IMG/VR virus record: IMGVR_UViG_3300046533_000107
Coordinates: 1 to 45,044 of that record
Reading direction: 5' to 3' (one strand)
DNA length: 45,044 nt
Source: a virus
Shown piece after piece: positions 14,451 to 24,242 of the stretch. The notes below the pieces were generated by a model, which saw only the letters and a list, made by a program, of their open reading frames with translations, was not told where the DNA came from and did no database searches. Position 1 is the stretch's first letter. The number at the start of each line of letters is the position of its first letter. Both the position numbers and the translations under genes were made by a program.

Positions 14451-15527
14451 CTACCTCGCTCCGCCTCGGCCTGCAAGGCCCTGCCTGCCAGCTCCAGCGC
14501 TTCCCTGGAACTGAGCCCTCTCTCTCGAAGCGAGTCCGGCTCGCTTCTTCACTGCTGCACTTTGAGCATTGAAGACAGCCTCTTCGCCCTCTCTCTGATT
14601 CCATTCGGTACCGTAGATACCTGCAAGATTCTGTAGGGTGTCCAGCTCCGCACCGATCTGAGCGTAGCCCTGGGCGGCCTGATCTCCAGTGATCCCCCTG
14701 GTTGCCAGCGTTTCCGCATACGCCTGATCGAACTTAAGGTTCTGAGCCAGTGCCTGAGCACCGATCTGAGCGGTAGCAGCAGCCTTCTGGATGAACGGAA
14801 GTGACTTGTCCCTGTCCAGGAAGTAAGCCGTCAGCTCGGAGTCCGCAATTCCCATTGCGTTCAGAGCCTTCTTATAGTTCGGATTGGCCAGGATCGTAGC
14901 CTGAGTTGCCAGGTCTACACGCTGCTGAACTTCCGAGGGGCTGACGTTCCCTCCGATCCAGTTGTTGAAGTCGGAAGGGCTGTCATAGAAGCCGGACGGA
15001 AGTCCGGCCTGCTCCATGATCTGCCGATAGCTCGCCTCTGTCGAAAGGTATTCACCAGCGGACAGTACGGGCAGGCCCGCTTTGATGCGGGCCTCGTTGC
15101 CAGCAAATCGCTGCTTGTACTCCTTAGAGTCCTGAAGCAGAATCGAGATGGTGTCAGCGCTGTAGCCGTTCTTTACGAAGTCGTAGATCTTCGGAGCCAG
15201 GGACTCAAGGCCGTAGCTCTTGAAGAGCGCATTGACCGCAGCGAATGCATCGCGTTCGGTGCCCTGAAGAAGCTTGTCGTACTGACCTGTGTTCTGGTAG
15301 AGCTGCTTGAGCTTGGCCTGAGCAGTCTTCCGGGTAGTGGCAAGTTTGGTCTCTTCCATCGCGATGCGACTCTTGAGGAAAGCCTTCTGCCTGTCACTCA
15401 CACCCTTGGCAGTCATCTGCTTGCCCATGGCTGCGATGTTGGCGACGTGGGTCTTGGCGGTTGACTGAAGGGCTTCGAGCTGAAGTTCCAGAGCCTTGTT
15501 CGGATCTATGTTTGCCGGTGTACTCAC
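14451..15527 (-). CDS. Virion protein with coiled-coil N-terminus, 358 aa
   Basis: A GTG at 15527 with AGGAGG 5 nt upstream gives 358 aa. The N-terminal 90 residues form a charged helical coiled coil. The middle (residues 95-200) carries a helical segment ending GLPSGFYDSPSDFNNWIGGN, which is shared in style with internal virion proteins of actinophages. The C-terminal 60 residues are Gln/Gly/Arg-rich. It follows two peptidoglycan-hydrolase virion genes and precedes the scaffold, so I infer an internal or ejected virion protein. Confidence 0.7.
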   Translation of the reverse strand: MSTPANIDPNKALELQLEALQSTAKTHVANIAAMGKQMTAKGVSDRQKAFLKSRIAMEETKLATTRKTAQAKLKQLYQNTGQYDKLLQGTERDAFAAVNALFKSYGLESLAPKIYDFVKNGYSADTISILLQDSKEYKQRFAGNEARIKAGLPVLSAGEYLSTEASYRQIMEQAGLPSGFYDSPSDFNNWIGGNVSPSEVQQRVDLATQATILANPNYKKALNAMGIADSELTAYFLDRDKSLPFIQKAAATAQIGAQALAQNLKFDQAYAETLATRGITGDQAAQGYAQIGAELDTLQNLAGIYGTEWNQREGEEAVFNAQSAAVKKRAGLASRERAQFQGSAGAGRQGLAGRGGAR

Positions 15528-15536
15528 TCGTCCTCC

Positions 15537-16799
15537 TTAACTTTTAACGCCAAAGTCGGCCAGCACCTGATGTGCTACCTGCATCATGGAGTTCTGCGCG
15601 TTCTGTGTACCCTTCCAGCGGTCATCGGCCCTGAGGGCGTTCTCGAACTGCCAGAGGGGCTGTACTGCATTGGCTCCGGTTGCCGGGTCCTTGGATTGCA
15701 GCGCCTTCTTAATGGTCTTGTCGAACAAATTGATGCTTCCCGGCGGAAGCTCAAGGATCTGAGCCATCGACGAGAAGTAAGGGCTGGCAATGTCGGCCAC
15801 GGTCTGCCCTGCATCGAGCTGCTTGGCCCATCCCGGGAACATCGACTTCGCCATGACCCTGATCTCCGACTCGATATCCTGCTGAGTCGATACGCCTCGG
15901 ACTACATTCCTGGCACGAGCTTCGATCCACGGAGATCCGAGAGTGATGCCCATGTTGTAGGCATACTCTTCGATCTTGTCGATGAACTCTCCGGCCTCAC
16001 CGGTCCGCTGGCCGCCCTTGAAGACAATGGACTTACCGAGGTTGTACCGGATCATCCCGTCATCCCATCCGCCCATGATGGACTTCAGGGCAAGGGCTCG
16101 ATAGCCCTTGCTGTCGAGCTGCAACCCCATGGCCTTGCCCATCTGGGTAATCTTGACGGACATCTGATCGAGCTGTTGCTTGGCTGTGGCGGGATCTCCG
16201 TACTGAAGAGTTAGCCACTTCCTTGTGGAGTCGCTGGTCTTCTTCCACCACTTGGTGTCACGAAGTTCCGCCTGGAACTTCGAAGGAGTCCATCCGGCCT
16301 TGGTTGCCTTGCCGAAGAGGGCCTTGAGTTCCGGCACGGACTCGAAGAGTTCGACCATGAACCCATAGGATTCAGCAGTCTCTTCCCGGCTCATTGTCTT
16401 GGTCTCTGAGCCACCTCCGGAACTGCCTTCAGAACCCCCGGAATTGCCCTTCAGGGAAGCTCCGGAGCCTCCGTAGTACTTCTTGTAGGCTCCGTTGCCG
16501 TAGGTGCTCCACGGCCCCCAGTTCTTTCCGCCATTGCTCATCTTGTAAGCAACCTTGGCGTTGGTCAGGGCATCGAAGAGGGCGGAGTTGGAAGAGAGCC
16601 CGTACTGCTTGAGCCTTGCAGGGCCCATCGCTCCGAGCATGTTGATCTGGAACAGGCCGTAAGAGTTGTCCCCGGTGTTGGCGTTGGGGTTGTGGGCCTT
16701 GGCGTTACCGCCGGACTCTGCCATGGCGATGGCGTAAGCCATCTTCAGACCATCACCCTTGAAGCCAGCCTGCTGGAGGATTGACATCAGGCTTGCCAT
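15537..16799 (-). CDS. Virion lysozyme/transglycosylase, 420 aa
   Basis: Residues 1-110 form a lysozyme-like (SLT-type) domain: catalytic Glu28 in AMAESGGN, then NSYGLFQINM, and a GGKNWGPWSTYGNGAY C-terminal part, which cleaves glycan strands. A Gly/Ser linker (residues 115-130) leads to a helical module of about 280 residues (ESYGFMVELFESVPELK to HQVLADFGVKS). The same module occurs in the NlpC/P60 gene just upstream with clear similarity (KFQAELRDTKWWK, DAGQTVADIASPY, TQNAQNSMMQ), so the two genes are paralogues with different wall-degrading heads. It probably drills the cell wall during DNA entry. Confidence 0.85.
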   Translation of the reverse strand: MASLMSILQQAGFKGDGLKMAYAIAMAESGGNAKAHNPNANTGDNSYGLFQINMLGAMGPARLKQYGLSSNSALFDALTNAKVAYKMSNGGKNWGPWSTYGNGAYKKYYGGSGASLKGNSGGSEGSSGGGSETKTMSREETAESYGFMVELFESVPELKALFGKATKAGWTPSKFQAELRDTKWWKKTSDSTRKWLTLQYGDPATAKQQLDQMSVKITQMGKAMGLQLDSKGYRALALKSIMGGWDDGMIRYNLGKSIVFKGGQRTGEAGEFIDKIEEYAYNMGITLGSPWIEARARNVVRGVSTQQDIESEIRVMAKSMFPGWAKQLDAGQTVADIASPYFSSMAQILELPPGSINLFDKTIKKALQSKDPATGANAVQPLWQFENALRADDRWKGTQNAQNSMMQVAHQVLADFGVKS

Positions 16800-18097
16800 T
16801 ACTTCATCAACCCCATGTCTCTCAGGACTGTTGCTCCTATGTTCATCACGCTGTCCTGTGCGTTCTGAGTCTTGGACCAGCGGGGGTCGCTGCGGAGCTG
16901 CTGCTGAAAGTCGGTCAAGGAAAGCCCCGTAGGCTTTCCGTCCTTGCTGACACCGTTGAGGGCGGTGCGGATGAGCTGATCATTGAGGCCAGCAGGATTG
17001 ACAGGAAGCTCAAGTTCCTTAGCCATGACTTGTTCATAAGGGGAAGCGATGTCCTTCATGGTCATACCGGCATCAAGCTGTTCAGCGTAGCCGGGGAAGG
17101 CCGACTTGGCCTGCTCCCGGATCTGGGACTCGAAGTCCTGAGTAGTGGCCATCTTCCTGACCACTAGCTGAGCCTGATTCTTCAGGGCCTGATCGGACAT
17201 CTCCACACCATTGAGGGCTGCGTACTGGCGCATGGTGAACTCATGCATGCCAGCCTCGCCCTTCATGGTTCCGTCCTTGGTGAAGGTGACATAACCGCCG
17301 AGGATGTTCCTCAGAGCGTCTTCATCCTTGTCGATACCGGTGGCGATGGCGTCAGTGACGATTTTCTTCATCTTGGACTCAGGGATAGCAGCGCCGACCT
17401 CCGACGCAAGCTGCCGAATCTGAATAGTGACAGCCTGCACTGAGGCGTTATAGGTGGCAGGGTCTGTCTTCTTCAGGAGCTGCGCTTGACGCGCAGTCTC
17501 CGAGGTGGTCTTCCACCACTTGGTGTCTCGAAGTTCTGCCTGGAACTTCTCGGCTGTCCATGTCTCATCAACGGCAGAGTTGAAGAGCTTCTTCAGTTCG
17601 GAGTTGCTATTGAGGAAGCCTGCCGCCCAGCCGTACGAGGCTGCCAGTTCTTCCGGTGACATCTTTACCTCACCGGGCTCCGGCGCATCGGCAGAAGAGC
17701 CACCAGGGCTCACTACACCGGCAATGCGACGGCCACCCATGAAGCGGTCCATGTAGTAGCCAGAGGTAATGTCGGTGATCTCAGCAGACTTGCCCGGCCG
17801 AGGAGTGTGGAACATCTTGCCGTTGCCCATATAGATGCCGACATGGTCGGGGCCAGCGGTTCCCTTGTCGGTATCGAAGAAGACAAGATCTCCAGTGCGC
17901 AGCCCTTTCATTCCGACAGCGTCGCCCTCTCCGATCTGGTCGTAAGTGACCCTGGGGAGGTTGATGCCGAACTTCTTGAAGCCGTACTGCATGAGTCCGG
18001 AGCAGTCGAAGCCCCCCGGCTGACTGCCTCCCCAGACGTACGGAGTTCCCTTGAACTGGAGAAGGTAGTCAACGATGTCTTGTCCACTGACTGCCAT
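16799..18097 (-). CDS. Virion NlpC/P60 endopeptidase, 432 aa
   Basis: Residues 1-120 are an NlpC/P60 cysteine peptidase domain: Cys32 in FDCSGL, His85 in DHVGIYMGNG and His97 in the MFHTPR segment. These enzymes cut peptide stems in peptidoglycan. The remaining 300 residues are a helical module homologous to the one in the lysozyme gene immediately downstream (KFQAELRDTKWWK; TQNAQDSVMN), showing duplication of a virion anchor with exchange of the enzymatic head. Stop TAA overlaps the next ATG (TAATG). Expected to act on the wall during genome injection. Confidence 0.88.
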   Translation of the reverse strand: MAVSGQDIVDYLLQFKGTPYVWGGSQPGGFDCSGLMQYGFKKFGINLPRVTYDQIGEGDAVGMKGLRTGDLVFFDTDKGTAGPDHVGIYMGNGKMFHTPRPGKSAEITDITSGYYMDRFMGGRRIAGVVSPGGSSADAPEPGEVKMSPEELAASYGWAAGFLNSNSELKKLFNSAVDETWTAEKFQAELRDTKWWKTTSETARQAQLLKKTDPATYNASVQAVTIQIRQLASEVGAAIPESKMKKIVTDAIATGIDKDEDALRNILGGYVTFTKDGTMKGEAGMHEFTMRQYAALNGVEMSDQALKNQAQLVVRKMATTQDFESQIREQAKSAFPGYAEQLDAGMTMKDIASPYEQVMAKELELPVNPAGLNDQLIRTALNGVSKDGKPTGLSLTDFQQQLRSDPRWSKTQNAQDSVMNIGATVLRDMGLMK

Positions 18098-18967
18098 TTA
18101 CCCTCCAGTGATCATCTGCATCATCGCGTCGTAGTATGTGGTGCCGGACTGGAACTTGCCGTACTCCTTGCCGCCCTTGGCTGCATCGCTCACCAGGCTG
18201 CCCAGAGCGGCCTGAGAGGCCCCTCCAGTAGTCTTTGCGGACTGAGCCACCACTTCACCTTGTTCGTCCAGCGTGGAGGTGGTGGTGGTTATCTCAGGGT
18301 TCTTCTCTTCGTAGCCATTGATGGATGCCCGATACTTCGCAAGCTCTTCGGTCGTGGGTGCGCGGCCAAGAAGTTCCGCGAGCATCTGGGTAGTGAGGGC
18401 CTTGACGTCCTCGGGACTGGAGAGGTTGACGTTCTTGGATGTGGTCGTCTTGGACCGAGGTCCGACGTACTTCATCTTCTCTCCGGTCGCAGCGTCGTAG
18501 AGCCAGTCGCCACGACGGACAGTTCCAAACTTGCCGTCCGTCTTGTAGGTGTCCATGATGTCCCAGGGCGACCAGTTCTGACCCTTGGCGCTCCATGCCT
18601 GAGACATCTTGGCCAGGTCGTCCCATGCCGACATGATCTCAGGCATTCCCATGCTGGAAGAGAAGCCGGGCATCTTGTAAAGGATGCCCTTGTTGACGAA
18701 GTTCTGCTTCTCCTTGTCGGACCAGGAGAGGGGGAGCATCTGAGCTTCCCCGTAGGGAAGCTCTTCCTTGGCCGTGTAGTCAAAGCCGCCGAACTTGGGA
18801 CCAAGGGGCTTGCCGGGAGCGATGGGCCCCACGGCTGAGGGCTTCTTGGTTCCCTGCTTGGCTCCGAGGTAGACCATGCCAGACCCTGTAATGCCAGAAC
18901 CCCCAGGGCTCTTCATCAGGCTGTTCGTGTCGATACCCAGAGACTTGAGGAAGTCGGGGTCTGCCAT
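18098..18967 (-). CDS. Virion-associated hypothetical protein, 289 aa
   Basis: The 289-aa protein has a Gly/Ser-rich N-terminus, a central helical domain (AWDDLAKMSQAWSAKGQNWS), a beta segment (FGTVRRGDWLYDAATGEKM), and a helix LLGRAPTTEELAKYRASING that resembles the ends of virion peptidoglycan hydrolases. It precedes the NlpC/P60 gene by zero bases (TGCCATTTACC). Probably part of the same ejected virion complex. Confidence 0.65.
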   Translation of the reverse strand: MADPDFLKSLGIDTNSLMKSPGGSGITGSGMVYLGAKQGTKKPSAVGPIAPGKPLGPKFGGFDYTAKEELPYGEAQMLPLSWSDKEKQNFVNKGILYKMPGFSSSMGMPEIMSAWDDLAKMSQAWSAKGQNWSPWDIMDTYKTDGKFGTVRRGDWLYDAATGEKMKYVGPRSKTTTSKNVNLSSPEDVKALTTQMLAELLGRAPTTEELAKYRASINGYEEKNPEITTTTSTLDEQGEVVAQSAKTTGGASQAALGSLVSDAAKGGKEYGKFQSGTTYYDAMMQMITGG

Positions 18968-18976
18968 GGTTCCTCC

Positions 18977-21900
18977 TTACTGAAGGTTGTCAGTGCTGAG
19001 ATAACGGTTGTAGAGATCACCGAATGCGGTGTTGGAGTTGATCAGTCCGGTAGTGAACTGATTCCACGCCATTCCGATATCGGCATTCTCTCCGGAAGGC
19101 GAGCCAGCGACATCGAAGGACAACTGCTTGGCTCCCCTTGACGCGAGGATCTTCTTGAACTGCTGACGCGCCAGAATGTACTGAGCCAGAGGTTGCATCT
19201 CCTGTCGCATCGGGTCGGACATCAGCCGCTCATCCTGGATGGCGGTCTCGAAGGACTTGATCCTGTCGGGGATCTTGTTGCGGTCCATCTCGTTGAATGC
19301 CTGACTCCATGCGGGGAACTGAACCGAGATGTTCTCAGTCAGCTTCCGCTTGGCCTCAAGGAATCCCTCGGCGCCGCTCTGCGTGTAGGACTTGAAGCCC
19401 GCCCTAATCAGGGCGGCGTCCAGTTGAGTCTTCCCCTTGGTGTAGAGCGACCAGCCAGCAGTCTCCTGCGACTTGGCGATTGCCTGGCCAGCAGGGATCT
19501 TCTCCCTTGCTCGCTCGTCTCCAAAAGTCTGCCCCATCTGCTTCTGATAGACAGAAGAGCTGAACGGGCCGCCGTTGTAGACGTTGCCAACCCAGAACTG
19601 AGCCATGTCGGGATCGTTCTCGATCTCGGTCCTGTACTTCTCCGCCATCCTGTCAGCGGATTCAGTGGCTGCAATGCCCATGGACTTCGAAAGGGAGGCG
19701 GTGAACGACATGTACTCCGGGCCGTACTTGGCCAGGAACTTGTCACGCGCACCCTCTGGATCAATGGCCCGCATCTGCGAGTACTGATCAACGAAGAACT
19801 GGTACGGACTCCCCGTAAGGGGAGTCCTCTGAGTCTGGCCAGGAGAGGCCCACGCCTCAAACACTTCCATGTTGAGGAACGCCTTGGCCTCCTGTTCGAT
19901 CTCCTTCTTGGTGAAAGTTTCCTTGCCACCACTGGAGTGGTATTCGGCAACCTTCATGTTGTAGACCGACAGGTAAGCCTTCTGGTACGCCTCGTTGTCC
20001 GGGTCCGCACCCTTCCATGCGTCATAGATTGCCCGCATGTACTTAGGAGTGACAGCCTCGGTAATGGAGCCCGAGGGACCGTAGGGCAGGATCTTCGACC
20101 ACTGAAGGAAGTCACCCGCTGTGGGCGACGTCTTGGCAATCTCGGTACCGGCAAGCTGAACCAGAGGTCCGGATCCGGGGTTGAACCAAGGATCGCCAGG
20201 AAGGATGGTATTCAGGGCCTGAATCTTGATGGGAATCGAGCCTGAATCCTTACTTGCCCACGGCATCTTGAGATGGAGGGTGCGATCCGTGATCGGAACG
20301 AACTTCCTGTCAACAATCTTTCCGGTCACCGGGTCGCGCACATCTGCGTACCCATCCATGCCAACAGCGTTGCCTTGTGCGTCGGTAACGAGATTAGCGG
20401 CAACCGGAGCATTGTAGATCTTGGCAATCTTGGTGAGCATCTGAGGCTGTTCAGCAATCATGCCACCCCATCGGCTCAGTCCATCCATGTGGGCGGAGAA
20501 GAAAGGGGACAGGAACCGCATGGCCTCGGAAGCGCTGGTGCGCTTCGGATCGTAAACAATCTGACTGATGTCCTTGCGGGCCAGTTTGTCCGACTCATCA
20601 AGAATCTTCCGAAGCTGATCCGGAGTCACCTTGTCATCCGCCTTACCGATGCTGGCCCTGTAGCTGATCTCCTGTGCAAGCAGTCGCTTGTACTGGATCT
20701 CCTGGAACTTCAGATACACAGGCTGACGAGACATGACATCGGACGGGATGGAACCGAGACGCTTGAAGCCCTTCTCGATCATTCTGTCCAGCATACTCGA
20801 AGCCGTATCCTTGGACCACATGCCCAGCATGGCCTTAACTTCCTGGCCATGAACCACTGGGCGATCGCCCTCAGCGATCCCCTTGACAAGATCTGCCTTG
20901 GTGATATCTTCGCCATTGACTATCTTCTGACGAAGGCCAGTGTCTTCCGGTAGATACTTGTCCATGGTCAGAATCACATCATCAACAAACTTGTTGACGT
21001 CCCGACCGCGTACGCCCAGGTCCTCAAGGTGCTGCTTGCCAGCCGAAGTGCCCAGCCAGTTGCGAGCCAGCTTGCCGGTGCCGTCTTCGGCAACGAGCTG
21101 GAACACATCATCCTGACCGAACTGGCGATTGAGTGCGTGCACCCATTCATCCATGTGCTGCGGCTGATCCGGAGTGATGGTGGTCCATCCTCCGGTCTTC
21201 ACCATCCGCCCGACGTCAGCAGCCTCACCGCGTGCATAGATTGCGGCGTACGCCTTGTCGGAACTGATCTGATCGCGAGGGATAGGGTTCTCCCAGTCCT
21301 TCGAGAACGCCTGAGGGATCTTGTAACCAAAGGCTTCGAAGCTACCCTGGCCGGAACGCCTGCCGCCAGAAGCGGCAGCTACCCGAAGAATCTCATTGGC
21401 GTAATCAGTGAATTCGTCCATGACAAGCTGATGATCATCCATGCGTGCAGTGATGTCATTAAGCTTGTCCTGAAGTGCAGGCACCTTTCGATGAGTCTTG
21501 GGTGCTGCTGTACCGGCAGCAATCTTCTCCTGAGCCTGAGACAGTTCCTTCTGGTACCGCTTGAGATCCTTGCCCAGACCGGTGTGCAATTCCTTTTCCA
21601 TCGCAATACGAGTACGCACGACGGGAAGTGCAGAGTTGACCCGGATGCGCTTGACGTCAGTAGCCTTAAGCTCGCCCTCAAGGCGAGCCTTGGTCACCGG
21701 ATCGGTTGCATCCCTAATCTCCTTCTTCAGTGCTGCCTGTCGATTCCTGACGGACTGAATTACCTCGTCCTCACCGATCCTGACAACAGCCAGCTTGGAT
21801 GCCTGACCCGCTCCCGTGGTGGGAGCGTAGGAACCTCGGCCCAACTCGGCCATCAGGTGCTGTCCACGATTGAGCACGAAGTTCTTCGAGCCCTTGGCGG

Positions 21901-24199
21901 GATCGACTACCAATCGGCTCAGGAAGCCGAACTTGATGGCAGACAGTGCAGCCTCTTCGGAGATCATCCGGGGAACATAAGCCGGGCGGAGAAGAGTAGA
22001 AGCCTTCCAGATGGTATTGAATCCATCTGCCAGAGATTCGACTGCATCAACCGCACGACCGCCAGCATTCATGATGCCCTTGATCGAATTGGCATTGCGG
22101 GCAATGGCACGCTCGATCTCCTTGACGGGAAGGAGCGTGTCGGTCTGGTTGAGCTGAGTCCTTGCCAGGGGAGCAATGCCGTACGAGACGCCATCGTCTA
22201 CGTAACTGGTAGCAATGTCGGCACGTCTGCCGGTTTCATCTATGGCAGCAGAGAACGCCTGAGGACGGCTGATTCCGGGCTTTTTGCTGACGCCCATCAG
22301 GTCGTCCATGGTCTTGGCAATACCGACCTTAGTCATCTCGCCGATGATGGCAGCGACCTGAGGATGCAGGCCATTCACTCGACTGGCCATGTGGGTAATG
22401 ACCTCGGAGTGAATCTCATCCAGGGCCTTGGACTTGCCAACCTTGTCACCAGCGGTCATGTACTTGTTCCAGAGAGTCATACGGTTCTGCTGACCAAGGG
22501 CCGGAACCTGCTTGAGCATGTCCAGCACACGATCACCAGCGTCTGCTTCATTGTGGTTCACGCGCCCAACAGGCGCGTTGTCACCGAAGGACTGAATGAC
22601 CCGCATGGCAGTTCCGGAGAAGCCCTTGCGGATACCCTCCGAACTCATGCGACCCTTGCGGTCCTTGACGGACCGAAGGTAGGTGTTCTTGGCGTCGATG
22701 CCCGGATTCCTAAACGCCCCACCACCTGCACGGTACGCGTTCTCCATGTTCCCAAAGAGATTCGCACTGGCAGGAGAGAACTCGTCGGCAGCTCTACCCA
22801 TATTGCCACCAAGCACATCCCGAAGGTAAGTGCCCTCCTCGCTCAGAGCCTTGAACTCGCCGTCCATGAGGCTGAGCTTGGCAGACTTCCACTCATTGGC
22901 CCGCTTGACTGCGGTGGCAGAGACGTTGCCGCTGGCGTTGATCTTCATGCGCTTGCTGCCAGTGACGACAGCCTCAGCAGCTTCCTCATGCAGCCTGACG
23001 TAGTCCTCGCTGAGCGCCAGAGACGGAGATCCCAGAGGGCCGGTTGCCTGCGAGGGCATGCCCTTCTTCTCCGCAAAGTAGGCGAGCATGGCAGGATCGA
23101 ATTTCACCGAGTCAACGAGGACTCGATTCTCAGCGAGCTTACCGATATTGTTCAGGGTCTTGCTGCCACGAGCTGCAAGGTTGGACACTGCGCTATTGTC
23201 GCCAGCGAAGTACCGATACATCATCGGCATCTCTTCGCGAGGAGTGCGGGCCAGCACGTCTGAGTACTGATGGAGGAAGTTGTTCTTCCTCCGACCCTTG
23301 CCCCAGATGGGATGAGCTGCAATCTCCTCAGCCGACTTACGTTCTGCACCCATGGCGCCAGGAGAATTGATCCAGTCGAAAAACTGATTCATCTTCTTGC
23401 CGTTGGAAACCTCTTCGAGAGTTTCCTGAGCGGGCTTACCGGCAAGCTGGCGACCAGTAGAGATCACCTTGCCTTGTTCACGAACAAGCTGTCCGGTCTT
23501 AGGATCAGTGACGATCTGAACCGAACGGGCGCCCTTAACGGCCTTGGTGCCAGTGGCAACGAGAGCATTGGAAGGGTCGGCGGCAATCATGATTCCGAAG
23601 TCGGTGACGCCAGTACCTACGGTATACTTCCATCCCGCCTTGTCACGCCAGTAATCGGTGTCGTACAGAAACCTTTCGGTTTGCCGCTGTTCTTGCTCAT
23701 CAAGGTCTCGATTGAACGTGCCGAAGATTCCGCCAGCAACAGTGTCAGAAGAGGCGCCAATGGTGGCGCCGTAGTTAGCGGCAGCCTGTCCAGGAGAAAC
23801 GTTCTCCGCTTCGTTGTAAGCATTGTTCCACTCTCCAGGAGAGAAGAGCGTGCCGATGTCTCCACGGATGTCAGCCTTGGCGGACTGAAGAATAAGGGTC
23901 GAAAGAGGCTGACTGAGTGCTTCCGAATAAAGCCAGTGCGCACCAGAAGCGAGCTTATCCACTGGGTAGAGCGTGGCCTTGTTGATGTTCTTGACAACAC
24001 CCCAGCCGGGAAGGTTGCTCAGTGCACCATCAACCTTGTCGAGACCCTTCATGATCGTACCGAGAAAGCCGGACTTGGAGTCCCTGGCTTTGCTCTCATC
24101 GTTCTGCTGATCCTTCTCGGAATAGACCTCGGAAGGGGCGGATGCGATCTGGAGTGCCAGATCGGGATTGCCGAATCCCTGCTGGGACGCGTCAACCAT
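18977..24199 (-). CDS. Very large internal virion protein, 1740 aa
   Basis: The largest gene of the genome (12%). It has no recognised catalytic motif in the parts I could read. It has an Asp/Ser/Lys-rich N-terminus, long helical domains, a coiled coil at about residues 820-935 (many Lys/Glu/Leu heptads, KDLKRYQKELSQAQEKI), and a C-terminal domain with conserved aromatic and Gly residues. Position between portal-side small proteins and the hydrolase genes, and size like internal ejection proteins of T7-type phages, suggest an ejected protein that crosses the cell envelope. A tape measure is possible too, but no tail-tube gene was found. The start is ATG 24199, which is at a short distance from the upstream gene. 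Confidence 0.75.
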   Translation of the reverse strand: MVDASQQGFGNPDLALQIASAPSEVYSEKDQQNDESKARDSKSGFLGTIMKGLDKVDGALSNLPGWGVVKNINKATLYPVDKLASGAHWLYSEALSQPLSTLILQSAKADIRGDIGTLFSPGEWNNAYNEAENVSPGQAAANYGATIGASSDTVAGGIFGTFNRDLDEQEQRQTERFLYDTDYWRDKAGWKYTVGTGVTDFGIMIAADPSNALVATGTKAVKGARSVQIVTDPKTGQLVREQGKVISTGRQLAGKPAQETLEEVSNGKKMNQFFDWINSPGAMGAERKSAEEIAAHPIWGKGRRKNNFLHQYSDVLARTPREEMPMMYRYFAGDNSAVSNLAARGSKTLNNIGKLAENRVLVDSVKFDPAMLAYFAEKKGMPSQATGPLGSPSLALSEDYVRLHEEAAEAVVTGSKRMKINASGNVSATAVKRANEWKSAKLSLMDGEFKALSEEGTYLRDVLGGNMGRAADEFSPASANLFGNMENAYRAGGGAFRNPGIDAKNTYLRSVKDRKGRMSSEGIRKGFSGTAMRVIQSFGDNAPVGRVNHNEADAGDRVLDMLKQVPALGQQNRMTLWNKYMTAGDKVGKSKALDEIHSEVITHMASRVNGLHPQVAAIIGEMTKVGIAKTMDDLMGVSKKPGISRPQAFSAAIDETGRRADIATSYVDDGVSYGIAPLARTQLNQTDTLLPVKEIERAIARNANSIKGIMNAGGRAVDAVESLADGFNTIWKASTLLRPAYVPRMISEEAALSAIKFGFLSRLVVDPAKGSKNFVLNRGQHLMAELGRGSYAPTTGAGQASKLAVVRIGEDEVIQSVRNRQAALKKEIRDATDPVTKARLEGELKATDVKRIRVNSALPVVRTRIAMEKELHTGLGKDLKRYQKELSQAQEKIAAGTAAPKTHRKVPALQDKLNDITARMDDHQLVMDEFTDYANEILRVAAASGGRRSGQGSFEAFGYKIPQAFSKDWENPIPRDQISSDKAYAAIYARGEAADVGRMVKTGGWTTITPDQPQHMDEWVHALNRQFGQDDVFQLVAEDGTGKLARNWLGTSAGKQHLEDLGVRGRDVNKFVDDVILTMDKYLPEDTGLRQKIVNGEDITKADLVKGIAEGDRPVVHGQEVKAMLGMWSKDTASSMLDRMIEKGFKRLGSIPSDVMSRQPVYLKFQEIQYKRLLAQEISYRASIGKADDKVTPDQLRKILDESDKLARKDISQIVYDPKRTSASEAMRFLSPFFSAHMDGLSRWGGMIAEQPQMLTKIAKIYNAPVAANLVTDAQGNAVGMDGYADVRDPVTGKIVDRKFVPITDRTLHLKMPWASKDSGSIPIKIQALNTILPGDPWFNPGSGPLVQLAGTEIAKTSPTAGDFLQWSKILPYGPSGSITEAVTPKYMRAIYDAWKGADPDNEAYQKAYLSVYNMKVAEYHSSGGKETFTKKEIEQEAKAFLNMEVFEAWASPGQTQRTPLTGSPYQFFVDQYSQMRAIDPEGARDKFLAKYGPEYMSFTASLSKSMGIAATESADRMAEKYRTEIENDPDMAQFWVGNVYNGGPFSSSVYQKQMGQTFGDERAREKIPAGQAIAKSQETAGWSLYTKGKTQLDAALIRAGFKSYTQSGAEGFLEAKRKLTENISVQFPAWSQAFNEMDRNKIPDRIKSFETAIQDERLMSDPMRQEMQPLAQYILARQQFKKILASRGAKQLSFDVAGSPSGENADIGMAWNQFTTGLINSNTAFGDLYNRYLSTDNLQ

Positions 24200-24242
24200 C
24201 TGTGTATCCCACCAACGTGCGATGACTCCGCCCTCCTAGGCT

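Noticed and set aside
21029-23263. Long plus-strand open frame (744 codons) opposite the giant virion gene
   Set aside because: It is the antisense of a coherent late gene, has no ribosome-binding site, and high-GC sequence often gives long open antisense frames. The same applies to the frames opposite the capsid gene (12659-13663) and at 23270-24352.
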